Shown here: in pieces, positions 24,965-37,547 of the stretch
Numbering within the stretch: the first letter of the stretch is position 1
Layout: every line of letters begins with the position of its first letter
NCBI GenBank assembly: GCA_009103225.1
Contig: RHPI01002262.1
Span: forward strand, 519,814-583,813
Reading direction: 5' to 3'
Origin: Chlorokybus atmophyticus
Taxonomy: Eukaryota > Streptophyta > Chlorokybophyceae > Chlorokybales > Chlorokybaceae
DNA length: 64,000 bases
Notes under the pieces: generated by a model
What the model saw: only the letters and a program-made list of their open reading frames with translations
Told to the model about the DNA's origin: nothing
Database searches by the model: none
Position numbers and translations under genes: made by a program

Positions 24965-26038
24965 AGCTATAGCTGCAGGTTATGCCTTAGTCACACTGTC
25001 TAAGCCAGGCCAGGCCAGACCAGGCCGAGCTAGGCCAGGCCAGTGCCAGCAAAGGCAACGTGTGCACAGCGGCCTCAAGCGCTACCTTCGCCAAGCAGGC
25101 ACCCCAACACCGCAGCTGACAGCTTGCACAGCGCTGAGTGAGAAACTGCCGAAAGAGCCACAGTCAACAAGCCTCCTGTTTGGCGTCCTCCACAGCCTCG
25201 TCCTGCTGCTCCTCTTCTTCCTCCTCCGCCGCCGCTGCCGTAGCCGAATGCCGACAACGCACGTTTCTATCGGCTAGTCTGCACACGTGTAAGACTCAGT
25301 CCAATGTCGGCGCACTGCAGGCTGTAGCATAGGCAACTGTCGGCGTATGCAGAGCTACAGTGTCAGGAGAACAAATTGGCTTCGGCTCCGCTGGGAGATC
25401 CTGCTTCTGCCGGTATTAGCGGCGTATGTGTGGCTATTCCTCGCTGTGCCGTAAGTCGTCAGCTTCGCTGCAGAAAGCAGCGAAGCCAGATCAGTACCAG
25501 GCATGGTGGCAGCGGCGGTGGCGGTGGCCTTGTTGGGGCGGAGGAGAGTGCAGGTGACGGATGTCTCAGTTTGCCTGTTGAGGCATTCTGGTGTTGGCGT
25601 GCGGGATAGCCGTCGGCAGGGGCTTGCTGGTTGGGTCAGTGTGGCCCGCCAAGTGCACAGCCAGGTGAGCGTGCTTGAGCTTGATTACTGCAGCGAGCAG
25701 GTGGTTGGGTGTCATACACACAACGACTTAATGCATAAGTCTGCTGCATGGCAATTCACACAATGCATCACAGTTGAGCAGCACTAGCAACACGTTGTGT
25801 CTGTGGCATTCTCGGCATTCTGCAGCCGCAGCCTGTATACTCTACGCGCGTAGTGTGTCAGCTCGTCAGCAACATTAGCCAACGCTATTCACTCCTTGCC
25901 ACCGAGTCCTGAGGTTTATTTGCAACAAGGTGGCTGCTGCTGCTGCATGTCAACTAAGCATCCTGACGCTGGCATACTTGCCAAGCAGTAGTACTGCATG
26001 CCAGCCTGCGTGCTATAGCTGGCAGCCAAGTACCTGAT
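24965..26038. promoter_or_regulatory. Divergent intergenic region (Erf4-like / CMO), may hold a CMO 5' exon
   Basis: This region holds repeated GGCCAGGC-type CT/GC-rich sequence (25007-25050). It also has a 36-codon frame from the ATG at about 25348 that ends at a consensus GTAAGT donor and encodes one hydrophobic segment (W-E-I-L-L-L-P-V-L-A-A-Y-V-W-L-F-L). That exon could belong to the choline monooxygenase transcript or to a separate small membrane protein. A short hairpin (CTTCGCTGC/GCAGCGAAG) lies at about 25463-25485. Confidence 0.35.
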
Positions 26039-27923
26039 ATGCTGGCCTCGCCTGACAGCAGGGATGTATTGTCTATGTGCAATATCATCGTGTGTGGGTA
26101 CTGTAGTGCCATTTCAACATTGGCTATATTGCAGTTGCCGCCGCTGCCGGACGACTTTGATCCAGCAAACCCTGTTGAGTCTGCTCGCACTCTGCCCAGT
26201 GAATGGTACACAGAGGAGCAATCGCTGCAGCTGGAAAATGCACGCGTCTTTGGCCGCAACTGGCTGGCAGTGGGTGCGTGCTGTTGTCAGCGGCATGAGT
26301 TGCAAAAACATGCGCGGTTAATGAGATGTGGTCAAACGTGCAATGCTGCAGGTCATGTTGGCCAAGTACAGCACCCCGGCAGCTATTTCACTGGCCAGTA
26401 AGTCCTGGTATGCTTGATGAACGTTTATCAATGTATACAGCCGTGCCATGTCATCCCTTGTTGTGATGACTCATCATCAACCCTCAGGCTTCTCGCCACA
26501 AGATATATTGTATGTAGAGACCACACCGGTCAGCTTCGCGCCCACCACAATGTTTGTCGGCACCATGCTGCGAAGGTGGCCTCTGGTGCAGGCAGTGCCG
26601 ACTGTTTCACCTGCCCATATCATGTGAGTTGATGGAAAGATGTCTGTGTGAAGGGAACTTGTTTCAATGCAATCCTTGTCATGCACCTCCCTAATCGACT
26701 CTTATCTCAGTTGACAGGGATGGAGCTATGACTTGGATGGCCGACTGCGCAAAGCAACTAGGCTGAAGGGAATACAGGACTTTAATACAAAGGTATGCAT
26801 CAAGTCAATGGTAGCGTCACATTGGTGCAGTACTCAAACAGCAAGGGATGCAGGTTTATATTCAGTTGGTTGGCCACGTGCATGCAAGTCTCCTGAGTTG
26901 AAGCGTATTTTGCCATCCTTCAGAACTATGGGCTTGTCCCCATGTCAGTTGAGCAGTGGGGTCCGTTCATTCTCATCTCCTCTGCAAGGGACCAGCCGTC
27001 AATTGCCGACTGGTTGGGTGAAAGCGCCGCTGCACTCTCTGAAGCTGGCATGAACAACGTGGATATGAAGCATGTAGCCACGAGAGAGTATGAGCTCAAT
27101 TGCAACTGGAAGGTACATCAGTTGCCTAACACATGAACCACACGCCTTTTACGCAATGTGTACGCCATGCCTGTTTACACTTGCAAGTGTAAAAGCTTTC
27201 TACTCATGCACGTGTTGCTGACTGAAGCGCATTTTGTGTGCCATGCCCAGGTGTACTGTGATAACTACCTTGATGGAGGGTATCATGTGCCTTTTGCGCA
27301 CAAGGGTCTTGCTGGTGCCCTTGACCTGGCCACGTATAAGACAGAACTATACTCCAACATGTCAATGCAGTCATGCAGAAGCGGAGGTGATGACGAGCGT
27401 CTTGGTGCTCTTGCGCATTATGCGTTCATCTACCCAAACTTCATGATCAATCGCTATGGCCCTTGGATGGACACAAATACTGTCATACCGCTGGATCGCC
27501 GACGATGCAGAGTGGTGTTTAGATACTACCTTGAGCCCAATTTGGTTGAGGACAAGGAGTTCATCAACGCAAGCCTGGCTGACAGCAATGACGTGCAACA
27601 AGAGGACGTTGGCCTTTGTGAAGATGTACAGGTGAGTAAGCTACAATGCACGTACGCACGTGCAGTGCCACTGGATGTTGGATCAATGTGACTACTGTGA
27701 CAAGGCACATTGAGTTGCACCAACTTGGAGTCTGTCGGCCGTTGTGCAGCTTTGTGTGTTTTGTGCCATAGTACTTGCATGGAGTTCAACAGCAGTGTTG
27801 TTAATGCTGCAGGTTGGTTTGGAATCTCCAGCTTATCGCACAGGTCGCTATGCACCATCGGTTGAAGCCGCAATGCATCAGTTCCACTGTCTGCTACACA
27901 AAGATGTGTCCAGCCCACCTTGA
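26039..27923 (+). CDS. CMO: Choline monooxygenase-like Rieske oxygenase
   Basis: Ferredoxin-dependent Rieske non-haem iron oxygenase that converts choline to betaine aldehyde, the first step of glycine betaine synthesis; plastidial in plants. Exons: (26039 or 26135)-26273, 26352-26397, 26488-26623, 26718-26792, 26924-27112, 27251-27631 and 27813-27923 (TGA), all in phase. The [2Fe-2S] ligands are C-R-H ... C-P-Y-H, split from the next exon by an intron just after the last His. The mononuclear iron site is visible in Y-L-D-G-G-Y-H-V-P-F-A-H. Conserved Y-P-N-F-M-I-N-R-Y-G-P-W-M-D-T-N and the C-terminal H-Q-F-H-C-L-L-H match plant CMO from memory. The 5' end is uncertain: 26134 is a good acceptor, so the first 32 codons may be intronic and a transit-peptide exon may lie upstream. 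Paralogues with unproven substrate exist, so choline is likely, not certain. Confidence 0.88.
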
Positions 27924-28822
27924 TGCATTGCGACTCAGGCCTCAGCTTGCTCACGTCAACTTGTAAGTACGTTAAGGGGAACAGATTGTAGATTTTGTGG
28001 TGATGGTGTATAATATATGCGATGCATGCAGTTGTGACATGCATGAGAGTATGATGTCAGGGGACTGTACATTCATGTGTACATACAATGGTGGTACTAA
28101 CTGCTAACTGTTGGCGTGTGCTGCGTTTCCAGTTATCACTTTGTTTGTCCGTGATTTGCATTGAGAATACTTGGTAGATTTGTGATCAGATCCATACTTG
28201 GTTTTCTTCCATATATTTTTGTCAGTGTCTGACACACATGGTGTATGCTCTCGAGCAAGTCCAGATTCAACACTGAAGTCACGTTTGCTCAGCAGTGCAC
28301 TGACGTGCACTGACAGGATTCTCATTACTTGTCCAATCATTCATGCATGGCATGTCTAATCCACGCAATTGCTGCATGCAGTCAGATACAGAACCATTGA
28401 GCTGGATATAATAACGTCTCATCAGACTAACAGCAAATGTCAGATTGTACAACACAAACCAACTCTGTACAGGGCAGCCTGCATGGCCAGCTTTTCTCAT
28501 GCATGCAATCTTGCGCTGTTTGCCCGTCATCGAGGTGCGGGTGGCGTGCGTGTTCGTTCATTGCGCTCAGCCAAAGAATGCACTTTGCCAGACAGAGCAA
28601 GCATCTCTCGTGCAAAAGCTGAAAGCTCGCGATTACCAGATTCTGCCTCTGCCGCAGCAGTACGGTACCTGCACACGAGTCCAATGTCATATCAACAGCA
28701 CAAACCGACGTGACAGCACAGCAACAGCTTGGGATGCAATCATTGACATATCTGCCAGATATGTACGTAAGTTGCATGGTAACAAGCTTGAAACACCCAA
28801 CTTGGTAACAATTCCATGGAGG
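27924..28822. other. Convergent 3' spacer (CMO / kelch gene)
   Basis: Presumed facing 3' UTRs. No coding signal recognised. Confidence 0.5.
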
Positions 28823-31800
28823 TCATGACTGACGGAGTGTCTTCTGTGGGCGGCTACAACACACTGAACAATCAATAGACTCTTTGCGTGCGTACCTTTC
28901 AATCTCTGCACGTGCCCTTGTTAGCTCTGCCTCTAGCCGACGCTCTTCACCTTGCATGCTCTCCACCCTGCTGCGCGCTTCCACAAGCGCAGTCCGCGCC
29001 TGCAGTTTGCAAAGCACGCATCACCGCATGAGCCCCGATGCCACAAACACCAACAATTGGCTATGATCATGAATACATGCATAACACTGCCATGTTGGGC
29101 AGCGCTGTAACTTAGCGTACACAAGCAATGCACAGTACCACACCTGCGCAAGCTCTGCCTCAGCCCGTGCCGCCACACGCTCAGCGTTTTCAGCGCGTTG
29201 CGCATGTCGGTCGCGGTCAGCAGCGGCCGCATCCGCTGTCGCGCGTAGCGTCGTGGTGTCGCGCGCAGCGGCTTCAATGCGGGACTCCAGGCGCTCGAGG
29301 TGCGCCGAGAGGCGGGCAACCGTCTCCTGAAGGCCGTTGGCGCTCTGCCGTGTGGAGGCCAGCTCTGCTTCCAGGTGCTCTGCAACACGGCCCTGGCAGA
29401 GACAAGGGCTGATGTACTCACAATACCCATGCTGTAAGCAAACAACAGCAATGACATGCAGTATACATGCTTGCATTGCACTACAGCACCCGAAGCACTC
29501 TTTATACAGTGTCGCACGCATACACAGTCAACACCTTTGCTTCCACAGCCTTTGTGAGGGCATCGCGCTCGCGTTCCTGCACCTCAACCAGTCGCTTCAT
29601 GTCCGCCTCAGCTCTTTGGAGCTGACAGGCAGCGAGTGGTGTTAACACCAGGTGGACACTCAACACACACGTACAACTTGTCATGCATGGTTGGCCTGCA
29701 GGGGTGTCAAACATGAGCACCACTTACAGACGCAGCAAACGACTCTTTCTCCTTCAACTCCGCAGCAGTTCTGGCACGCTCCTCTTCAAGGCGCTGCTCG
29801 CAAGTTGCAAGTGCGCTAGTTTTATCCGCGAGATTCTGCTCTACAAGTTGGCGCCTGCGCTCGCTAATCTGCAACTCGCACAGATGCTCCTGCAATGCAA
29901 TGCACACGTGTGTCACACGGATGGATGCTGCGTGTGCATTGTGGCTAGAAGACAAAGGAATGGAGAGTTCCCTGACTTGCGCAATCGCTTTTTGCTTTTT
30001 TGCCTCCTCGCTTGCTGTCAACCACATTTCCTCTGTCGTGCGCAACTCCGACACCTATGCATGGCACATGTAGGCATGATGCAGACTGCACTCGTAGTGG
30101 ATATCGACACTACCACTCAGCCACTTAGACCGACCTTTGCTTTGAATGTGCCCAACTCACGCTGCAGAGAAAGCTTGCTTGCTTGTAAGTCGTCCACCAG
30201 TTGAGACTGCTCTGTCACAACAAGGAGTTGACCATTACAGGGAAGTTGACCGTTACACTTGATGCATGCATGCTGTAGCAGAGCGTGCAACTGGTGCCGA
30301 AAGACAAAATGGACTGCATCAAGTGGCATGCCATGCAGCTATACGCCTGTATACAACCATCTGCCACCATATCTGCAGAGGATTCAAGGAGGACCTGCCC
30401 AGTGAGCGTACCAGACCACATGGACCAACACACTCAGGCGAGCTTGTGGTCTGTGCATGTCCACAAAGTGTTTCACCTTCTCTCTCAGCTTCTGAAGAAC
30501 AACTGACAGCTCAGCCTCCAGCTTCGCTGCCTTCGCATTGGCGTCATCAACAGCCTGGTTGGTTGGTTCAAGAGGGAGAGCAGCCTTGTGAGCAGATGAT
30601 GTTCGTGCACGAGCATGGCCGTTGATGGGCTCATGTGCATTGTTGATGACAATCGTAGCCCTTTCCTGCTGCAAAATCTGTACACCGCTCGCGATCCGAG
30701 CAGGATTTGCGCGCGCAAGAGCTTCTGCCACACCTGCTGATGAGATCACAACTGTTGGTATGAAGCTTGATTATTGCTGGGGCCATTGCCAAGCATTGAA
30801 CCCTGCAAGGTGCTATGTGCTGCCTGTGGAGCAAGCCTCTACAATATGTGTGTAGAACATGACCTTGCAACCCTTAAGAATGTCAGCCACAGACTCACAA
30901 GTGCGTTCCTATGTGCTGAGCAACATATACCTACGGAGGAACGTGGCCGCTTCTTTCTTTGCCAGCCTTCTGACATATCGGCAACCGGTGCAGAGTCATC
31001 AACTGCCAGGTCTCGAAGGCCTGCATAATGCCAACGTGGTTGGAACCAAATAGTGCATGACTACAACACAAAGGGTCAGACAGCTATGTCTACTCACATA
31101 TAGCTCCAGGGACTCGAGGAAGGAAAAGGAGCTCATCCGAGGACACACCTGGCATGTTTGAGACCACAGTAGAGAATGAGCGAGCGTTTGCATGTGGTGC
31201 TTGCTTTAGTGGCATTGGCAATGAATAGCTTTAAGTAATTGGCAGAACTGCGAGTACGTACTGTTTCCACAGTAGCCCCCAAACAGGAGCAGCGATGGCC
31301 CCGTAGCTGTTAATGAATGCGCAGAGCGGCCTTTCAGAACGTCCCTGCGCACAGCCTCTTTGCCTGTGAATACTCTCAGCTCAGACTGTGCAGACCACCT
31401 CAGTGTTTGTTTTTGTTTTTGTTTTTGTTTTTGTTTGTGTGCAACTGCAAGCTTACCGCTTGTCCGCCGTTCTGTGCTGAGGATTGCAGTAGCATCGAGT
31501 TGTTGCCATTGCACTGAATCAGTCCAGAGTGTAGAAGACGAGGCACCACGCAATAGCCACATATCATTGAGGCGCTGTTCACAGCACACAACAACATGAG
31601 CTGACAGCTTTTGAGTATGAGCACACAACTGTGAATCTACCATTGGCATTGGAACAGCCTGTCGGCCTCCAAGTATGACGAAGCAATCGCCGACGGCTGC
31701 GGCTGCAGGATTAGACCGTGGCGTTGGACCCTTCCCTGACAGCTTAACAGGACGCCATATGCCTTCCAAAGAATCATACACACTGCGAGCAAACAGATGT

Positions 31801-33438
31801 TATCAACTGTAGGCATTGACCACAATGCATGTGTTACGGGGTGCATAAAACCTCCTGTGATTAGCACAGCACTTGCCTCAAAAGGTTTGGGCCTCTGCAG
31901 AGCTGCCCAAGGTGACATCCTTGTGCAGTCGGCGTGCGTCCGCCGAAAGCAATGCAGTTGGTTCCAACGCGCGTGAAAGTGTGATAGGCCCTCCCGCATG
32001 GGCTGTGTCCAGCTGGGGGTGGGATGACTTCCAATGTGCGCGTGTCAGTTCGCAGCAACACCAGGTCCGACATGTAATCGTGTTTTGCCGGTGTTGTCCC
32101 TCCATACCCTGCATAGCAGTAGTCACAATTGGCGCTGCACCTCGGCATGCACGTATGCAACAGTAGAAACATGCGCGCATGCATATGATTGCACGCTCAA
32201 GCATCTCGGCCAATCACCAACCCTCCCCGCCCTCTTCCCCTTGCACGGGCAGCACGCACGCTCGTGCGTGCATACGTGCGCACAGGCGCGTATGCACGCA
32301 CGAGAGAGAAATTTGTGTGATGACAAGACACAGGCATGCACGTACACCCACCCACACCACCCACACGCGCGAGCGCGCACGCGCATGTATAACACTGTCT
32401 TGCAAGCAGCGCAGTCGTCTTCTCATGCGTGTTAGCTTACCTCCATAAATTAGGATGGCATTGGCAATGGTGGGGTGCACCACAGCTCCGTGCGCTGTTC
32501 GTGCGATGCCAACTGCATTGCCGGTAAGCTGAGGTGTTGACCACTGCGTAAACAACACAGTTGGTAGCAAGCTAATGCGGAAGTATCGTTCCATACTATG
32601 CCAAAAGACGGCAACACATCTGCGACCCAACGTGTTCTGGTCTTTCTAAATGCCTGTTCTGTGCAACGGTTTTGTCGGCTCACCTGCATGGTGTCCAAGT
32701 TTAATACGTGCACGTCAGCGAAGAGACGCTCTTTGTTGCTGCCTCCTACCTGTGACAACGGAACCAGATTGCTGCTTATTGTGAAGAGCAGCAGATGTAC
32801 CAAGCAACGCGATGCTAATGCTCAAAAGACTCCTGGCATAGCGAGTCACTCGTGTACAGTCACATGCAATGAACAAGCATGTGTGCAAGTAGCAGTGACA
32901 GCAATACGAGTACACATACAAGTTGACCGTGCGCATTTGCGTGCGGGCTAATTCAAGTATTGGCAACAACTGGGTGGCAATGCACGCAGCAATTGCACAG
33001 CTTGAAAGGTGAGTCTGTCAGGATTGGGTGCAAGCAACCCACCAGCCATATCTCCCGCCTGATCAGGGTGGCTGTGTGGTACTTTCTGGGGCTGTAGCTG
33101 CATTTGGCCTGAAGGCATTCCCAGCGTGCTGAGCGCATGAAGCGGTCGTCGCCAGAAGTGCTGGTGCTGGCATGGCTAAAGGTGACACGCGCGACGTCGT
33201 TAAGGAGGTCGCCGTCGTCATGCTCGACGGAGCCCGCGAACACAAGCAGCACGTCCTTGCCTACAGCCACAACAGCATGGCCGGACCGAGGCTGCACTAC
33301 CGCCCCAGCCGAGGCACCACTGCTTACCTCCACTCGCCTCCAAGTCACCACCTCCTCACCTCCCTCTTGCTCCTCCTCCTCCTCCTCCTCCTGCTGCTTC
33401 TCCTTGCGCTGCTTGACGCCTCCAACCCCCCTCGCCAT
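28823..33438 (-). CDS. Kelch-repeat protein with long C-terminal coiled coil
   Basis: Predicted 831 aa from 16 exons that keep phase: 33043-33438, 32684-32749, 32441-32543, 31877-32108, 31641-31782, 31457-31574, 31262-31372, 31098-31148, 30931-31020, 30395-30751, 30135-30211, 29977-30054, 29728-29889, 29535-29621, 29144-29392 and 28823-28999 (TGA). The N-terminus is Glu-rich. About residues 45-400 form a kelch beta-propeller: repeats with L-V-F-A-G-S, Y-G-G, A-F-G-G, I-L-G-G and L-L-F-G-G blades, each followed by a D-x-W/L strand. About residues 480-831 are heptad-like Ala/Glu/Arg-rich coiled coil. Plants have galactose-oxidase/kelch proteins with this layout; their role is poorly known, likely scaffolding. 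Intron 4 uses a GC donor. The boundaries at 31372 and 30395 are the least sure. A (TTTTTG)n tract lies in intron 6. The start is 195 bp from that of ferroportin, on the opposite strand. Confidence 0.82.
31404..31440. repeat. (GTTTTT)n repeat in kelch-gene intron 6
   Basis: Six-nucleotide T-rich repeat just downstream (minus strand) of the exon ending at 31457. Confidence 0.9.
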
Positions 33439-33633
33439 GCATCCGCCGCTGCCTCCAGCCAGCTCCGCCACGACCAGGCCACAAGTAAAGCCGGATCTGT
33501 GGCCTGATCAGGCCACACGCAGTGTTTGTTGGGAGGTGTATATGACATAGCGCGACACTGGCTGTGTGGCCCTCCTTGCAATATACGTTTATGTTGTGTG
33601 TCAGGCCAGAGCAGGGCGGCGGGGCTAGCGCCA
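33439..33633. promoter_or_regulatory. 195-bp bidirectional promoter with 20-bp palindrome
   Basis: This spacer separates the divergent start codons of the kelch gene and ferroportin. It includes the perfect palindrome TGTGGCCTGATCAGGCCACA at 33498-33517, centred on TGATCA. A dimeric transcription-factor site is plausible; function is inferred from placement. Confidence 0.5.
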
Positions 33634-34341
33634 ATGGTGGGGAAGGAGGAGCTTGGTGAGGTGGACTACAACGACGCCGACAAAGAGGACGTGGATTCTC
33701 ACGACGAGGAGCGGAGGTTGCGGGGGACGATGGCTGAGCAGCTGGCCTGGCCACCCACGCGGCATGGGGTGGACCTCACCAGGCCTGGTGAAGCTGCGGA
33801 GGCCTCCAGCTCAGCTTTCCAACAAGCGGTAAGCGCCTTTGCAGGCTTGGTGCACGCTGTTCTGCTGCTTGCAGGCTTCTTGTACAATGCTTTCAGATCT
33901 AAACAGAGAAGCCCAAGCTGGAAAGTTAGGTTGAGCATGCGTGCGCTGATCAATGCTCGCTCTAGCAAGACATCATAGCCTTGGTGCATTGCATGATCTC
34001 TTATCCGGACTTAGGTGTAAGTTATCTTGATGGCAGCTTTCACCAAGCGTGTTGCAGCAAGTTTACTGAGACAGCAGTTGTGTAAAGAGTAAAGCGTGGA
34101 GAGTGATGGGGAGGTTGGAGGTTGTTGGAGGCTGAGTGGAGAGGGGAGCTGATGAGTGAGCGGATAGTGCATTCAGAATACGCGGGAAGGAAGGAATGGT
34201 CGCATGGCAGTGTGCCTGTTGTGTTGATAGACAGCCTGGAGGATGTCAAGTGCTGAAGAAGTCGGTGTTTGTGTCTATGCACGCGTGTGCATATGTGCAC
34301 GCGTGTCTATGTCTATGTCTGTGGGTTTTTTCGTGTTTTCT

Positions 34342-34372
<31 letters not shown>

Positions 34373-37300
34373 GGNNNNNNNNNNNNNNNNNNNNNNNNNN
34401 NNNNNNNNNNNNNNNNNNNNNNNNNNNNNNNNNNNNNNNNNNNNNNNNNNNNNNNNNNNNNNNNNNNNNNNNNNNNNNGGCACGCGTGCGCAATTGTGCG
34501 TGTCTAACGTTTGATATAGATGCGATGTATGCGAGCTCAGTTCACTGTAATGGTGACAGGCTGTTGCTGATAGCCGCTTACCGACAGCAGGCTGGCTGCG
34601 ACCGACACACTGCTTGTACCTTAGCCACTTTATGAGCCGCTGGGGCGACAGGTGAGTGCATTGTATTTGCTGCTTTAGTTACTGACTCAAAAAATGTTTT
34701 GCTGACAGTTATAACTGCTTAGGATGTGGGAATTTGCAGCCGGTTTGCTGCTTCTGTTTGTGTGGAGAAAGAGCTTGCTGCTTACTGCGCTATACGGGCT
34801 GGTGGAAGCTGCCTCAGTGGCACTGCTTGGGGGCTTCGCTGGCGCGCAGATTGACAAGACACCAAGGTCAGTTAATATGAGACATTGGTATGTCTGTGTG
34901 GTGGTTGTGCAACGCTTCATGTTTTATACGCATACAGGCACGCGAGCAGGCGCGCGCGCGTGTGTGTGTGTGTGTGAATGCGCGTGCGTGTGCGTGCGCG
35001 CACATAGACGCATGCAAATTCAGTTGCACTTAGTGCAAATCGGTGGGTCGCTTGCAATGTTTGGTACTGATGGTGACCATGACCAGGCTTGTAGCTGTTG
35101 GTGTATCGATCCTGGCACAGAACACCAGCGTTGTTGCAGCTGCTGTAGCGCTGGCTATCATGTCAAGCATGGGTTCAGTCTCCAATGCGCTATTCATCGC
35201 GCTCGCAATGGCTGTCATCGCCGGTGGAGGGTTCGCAGCATTGGCTGGCCAGGCTTGCAGTGTTGCTGTTGAACGCGACTGGTGAGCTCAGAAGCATGTC
35301 AATCGTGTATACCTGGTCTATGTGTCCTGGAGTCTAGGCTGTATGTGATGTTGATGCTGTACCACCAGTGCGTGCCATGCAACGATATCCGCTGCTTTGA
35401 AGTTTGACAGTGAAAACAACCCTCTGTAGCATACTATGCCCTGCTGGAACATTGTAACGTACAGACCTGTGCAGCACTACATCGTAGTAGCCTTTCTCTG
35501 TAGTATGCATTCTGGAGTGCGCCATGTTGCTCCGCATGTTGCACTGGGGACTTTACTGCGGTTATTCTCCACACTCAGGTCAAGTGTTTTCATACTTTAA
35601 TCTGCATGCAGGGTGGTGGTATTGGCATCAGACGAGGCGCAGAGTCCTGCTTTACCAGAAAACGATGGCCACCTTCCTGGGGTCCCTGAGCCAAACCTCC
35701 CCACTGCAAACGCGAGGTTGACGCATCTTAACGCTGTTATGCGGCGGATTGACCTCTGCTGCCTGGTGGGCACAGGCAGTTTCTGTACTGTGTGTGACTC
35801 TTTGCAACGGAAACAAGTGTAACAATATGTGATGATGTGATTTCGTGCAGGTGCTGGCGCCTATCGCCGTTGGTGCTGTCATGAGCAGCATGTCTGCACG
35901 CGCTGCAGCCCTGCTCATAGCAGGTTGGAACATTGTGTCGGGTGTTGGGGAGTATGCGCTTCTAGTGTACGTATACAAGCAGGTGAGCAGTTGGCCAGGA
36001 CATACGCTATCTAGACTGGGTCCATACTTGCTGCATGCAGGCTGATGGTTTTGTTTGGTCTGAACAGGTTCCTGCGCTTCAAGTCAAATCGACAGCAGGC
36101 GGCAGCAAGCAGCATCAGCGCGACTTCGGCATGCAAAATTTGGGCCAGTATGAGAGGGTTGGCGCTGATGATGCTGAGGCTGAGATAACATCAACGTACC
36201 AGGTGTGAAGTGGCACAGGTCATCTTGTTCCCATTTGTATCAGCCATCATCATTGCGTCGGTTGTGCATGTTGATTGATTGGTGTGGTCCGTGGGCGGCT
36301 TGCATGCTGGGGCATTCTGACTATATGTTTGTACATACAGTGTCTGCATGAACAGTAACTGTGTGTTGTGTTTATTGACTGGTTGTCGAATGTGATGTGA
36401 ATTACAGCACACGTCACTCAAACGATGCCAGCCATAGACAACCGTCTGCTCTTATATGGCTTGGATGAGTGATAACATCTTCACAGTCTTGTCATATGCA
36501 GGAAAGGAAGAAGGCGACATTGACCCGACTTGTAGAAGCTATTACAACCCATGCAGTGCAAGCGCTTTCGAGCTGGCGCGTGTACTGGAAGCAAGAGACG
36601 TTCTTACCCGCGTTGTCCCTCGCATTGCTCTACCTGACAGTCCTGAGCTTCGGCACGTTGATGACAGCATACTTGAAGTCAACCGGTGTTAATGAGCTTC
36701 AGCTGGCTGCTGCGCGAGGCTGCGCTGCCGGCATGGGCGTGCTTGCGACGTTCATTTACCCTATCATGACCAACAAAGTGAAACCTTTGCGCAGTGGCCT
36801 TCGCTCCATATGGGCGCAGGCGAGTGCACAATCTGTGTTTGTTGCTTATTGGCAGCCAAGGCTCCAACGTGCATGTTGTTAACATTCTGCTTTGCATGTG
36901 CAGGTGGTGTGCCTGATACCGTGCGTGGTCGCTATCTACGTGCAAAGCGCTCGAGCATCTGCGGTGTTGCTGATCGTTGGCGTCATCTTTTCACGAGTTG
37001 GTCTGTGGTCGTTCGACTTATCTGTCACCCAGCTTGTGCAGGTATTGCATGTGCAAGCTTGTGTCAGCTAGAGGTGTGCTGTTGGCAAAGCATGTGTGCA
37101 TGTGGTTGTTGGTGCAGCAGTGATAGACAAAAATAAAATAGTGTATGGAAAGTTAAGTGCAAGACACTTCTAACAAGCTTCTGCGCAGGAAGTTGTTCCT
37201 GAACATGAGCGAGGTGTGGTTGGCGGAGTACAATGCTCTATACAGGTACCATCTAGGATACTGCCTGCCTATGCTGTTTATCGGGCACAAGACCACGTGG

Positions 37301-37547
37301 CACGTGGCATGCGTAAACACATGTTGACCATTGCGTGTGGCTCTGCACTCAGGAAACGTTTGCAATGTTGGGGTTCTTGCTTGGAGTAGGGCTACCGGAC
37401 ACATCACACTTCTGGATTTTGGTACTCGTCTCGTTCGTGGCTGTGATGATTGCGGCGTGTAGTTATACTTTCCACTGCTGGCGCGTGCGAGGACATCTGC
37501 TGCATCTTCCCTTGTTGTTGCGCACACACGTTCCAGCTGGGCAGTAG
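33634..37547 (+). CDS. FPN: Ferroportin-type iron exporter (SLC40/IREG)
   Basis: Predicted 584-aa major-facilitator-type membrane protein exporting Fe2+ (and possibly Co/Ni) from the cytosol. Eleven phase-consistent exons: 33634-33828, 34560-34651, 34723-34866, 35087-35281, 35612-35765, 35851-35982, 36068-36202, 36502-36819, 36904-37041, 37189-37245 and 37353-37547 (TAG). After an acidic cytosolic N-terminus, the family block L-Y-L-S-H-F-M-S-R-W-G-D-R-M-W-E-F appears, then hydrophobic helices, a polar central loop (residues about 300-350), and S-R-V-G-L-W-S-F-D-L-S-V-T-Q, a ferroportin hallmark. V-V-P-E-H-E-R-G-V-V-G-G-V-Q follows. Intron 8 appears to be GC-AG (CAG/GCGAGT). Exon 1 is separated from exon 2 by a 104-N gap, so that intron's length is unknown and exon 1 membership rests on phase. 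Target membrane cannot be told. Confidence 0.9.
34375..34478. other. Assembly gap (104 N) after poly-T/poly-G
   Basis: A T run and then at least 23 G precede the N block, within ferroportin intron 1. Confidence 0.99.
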
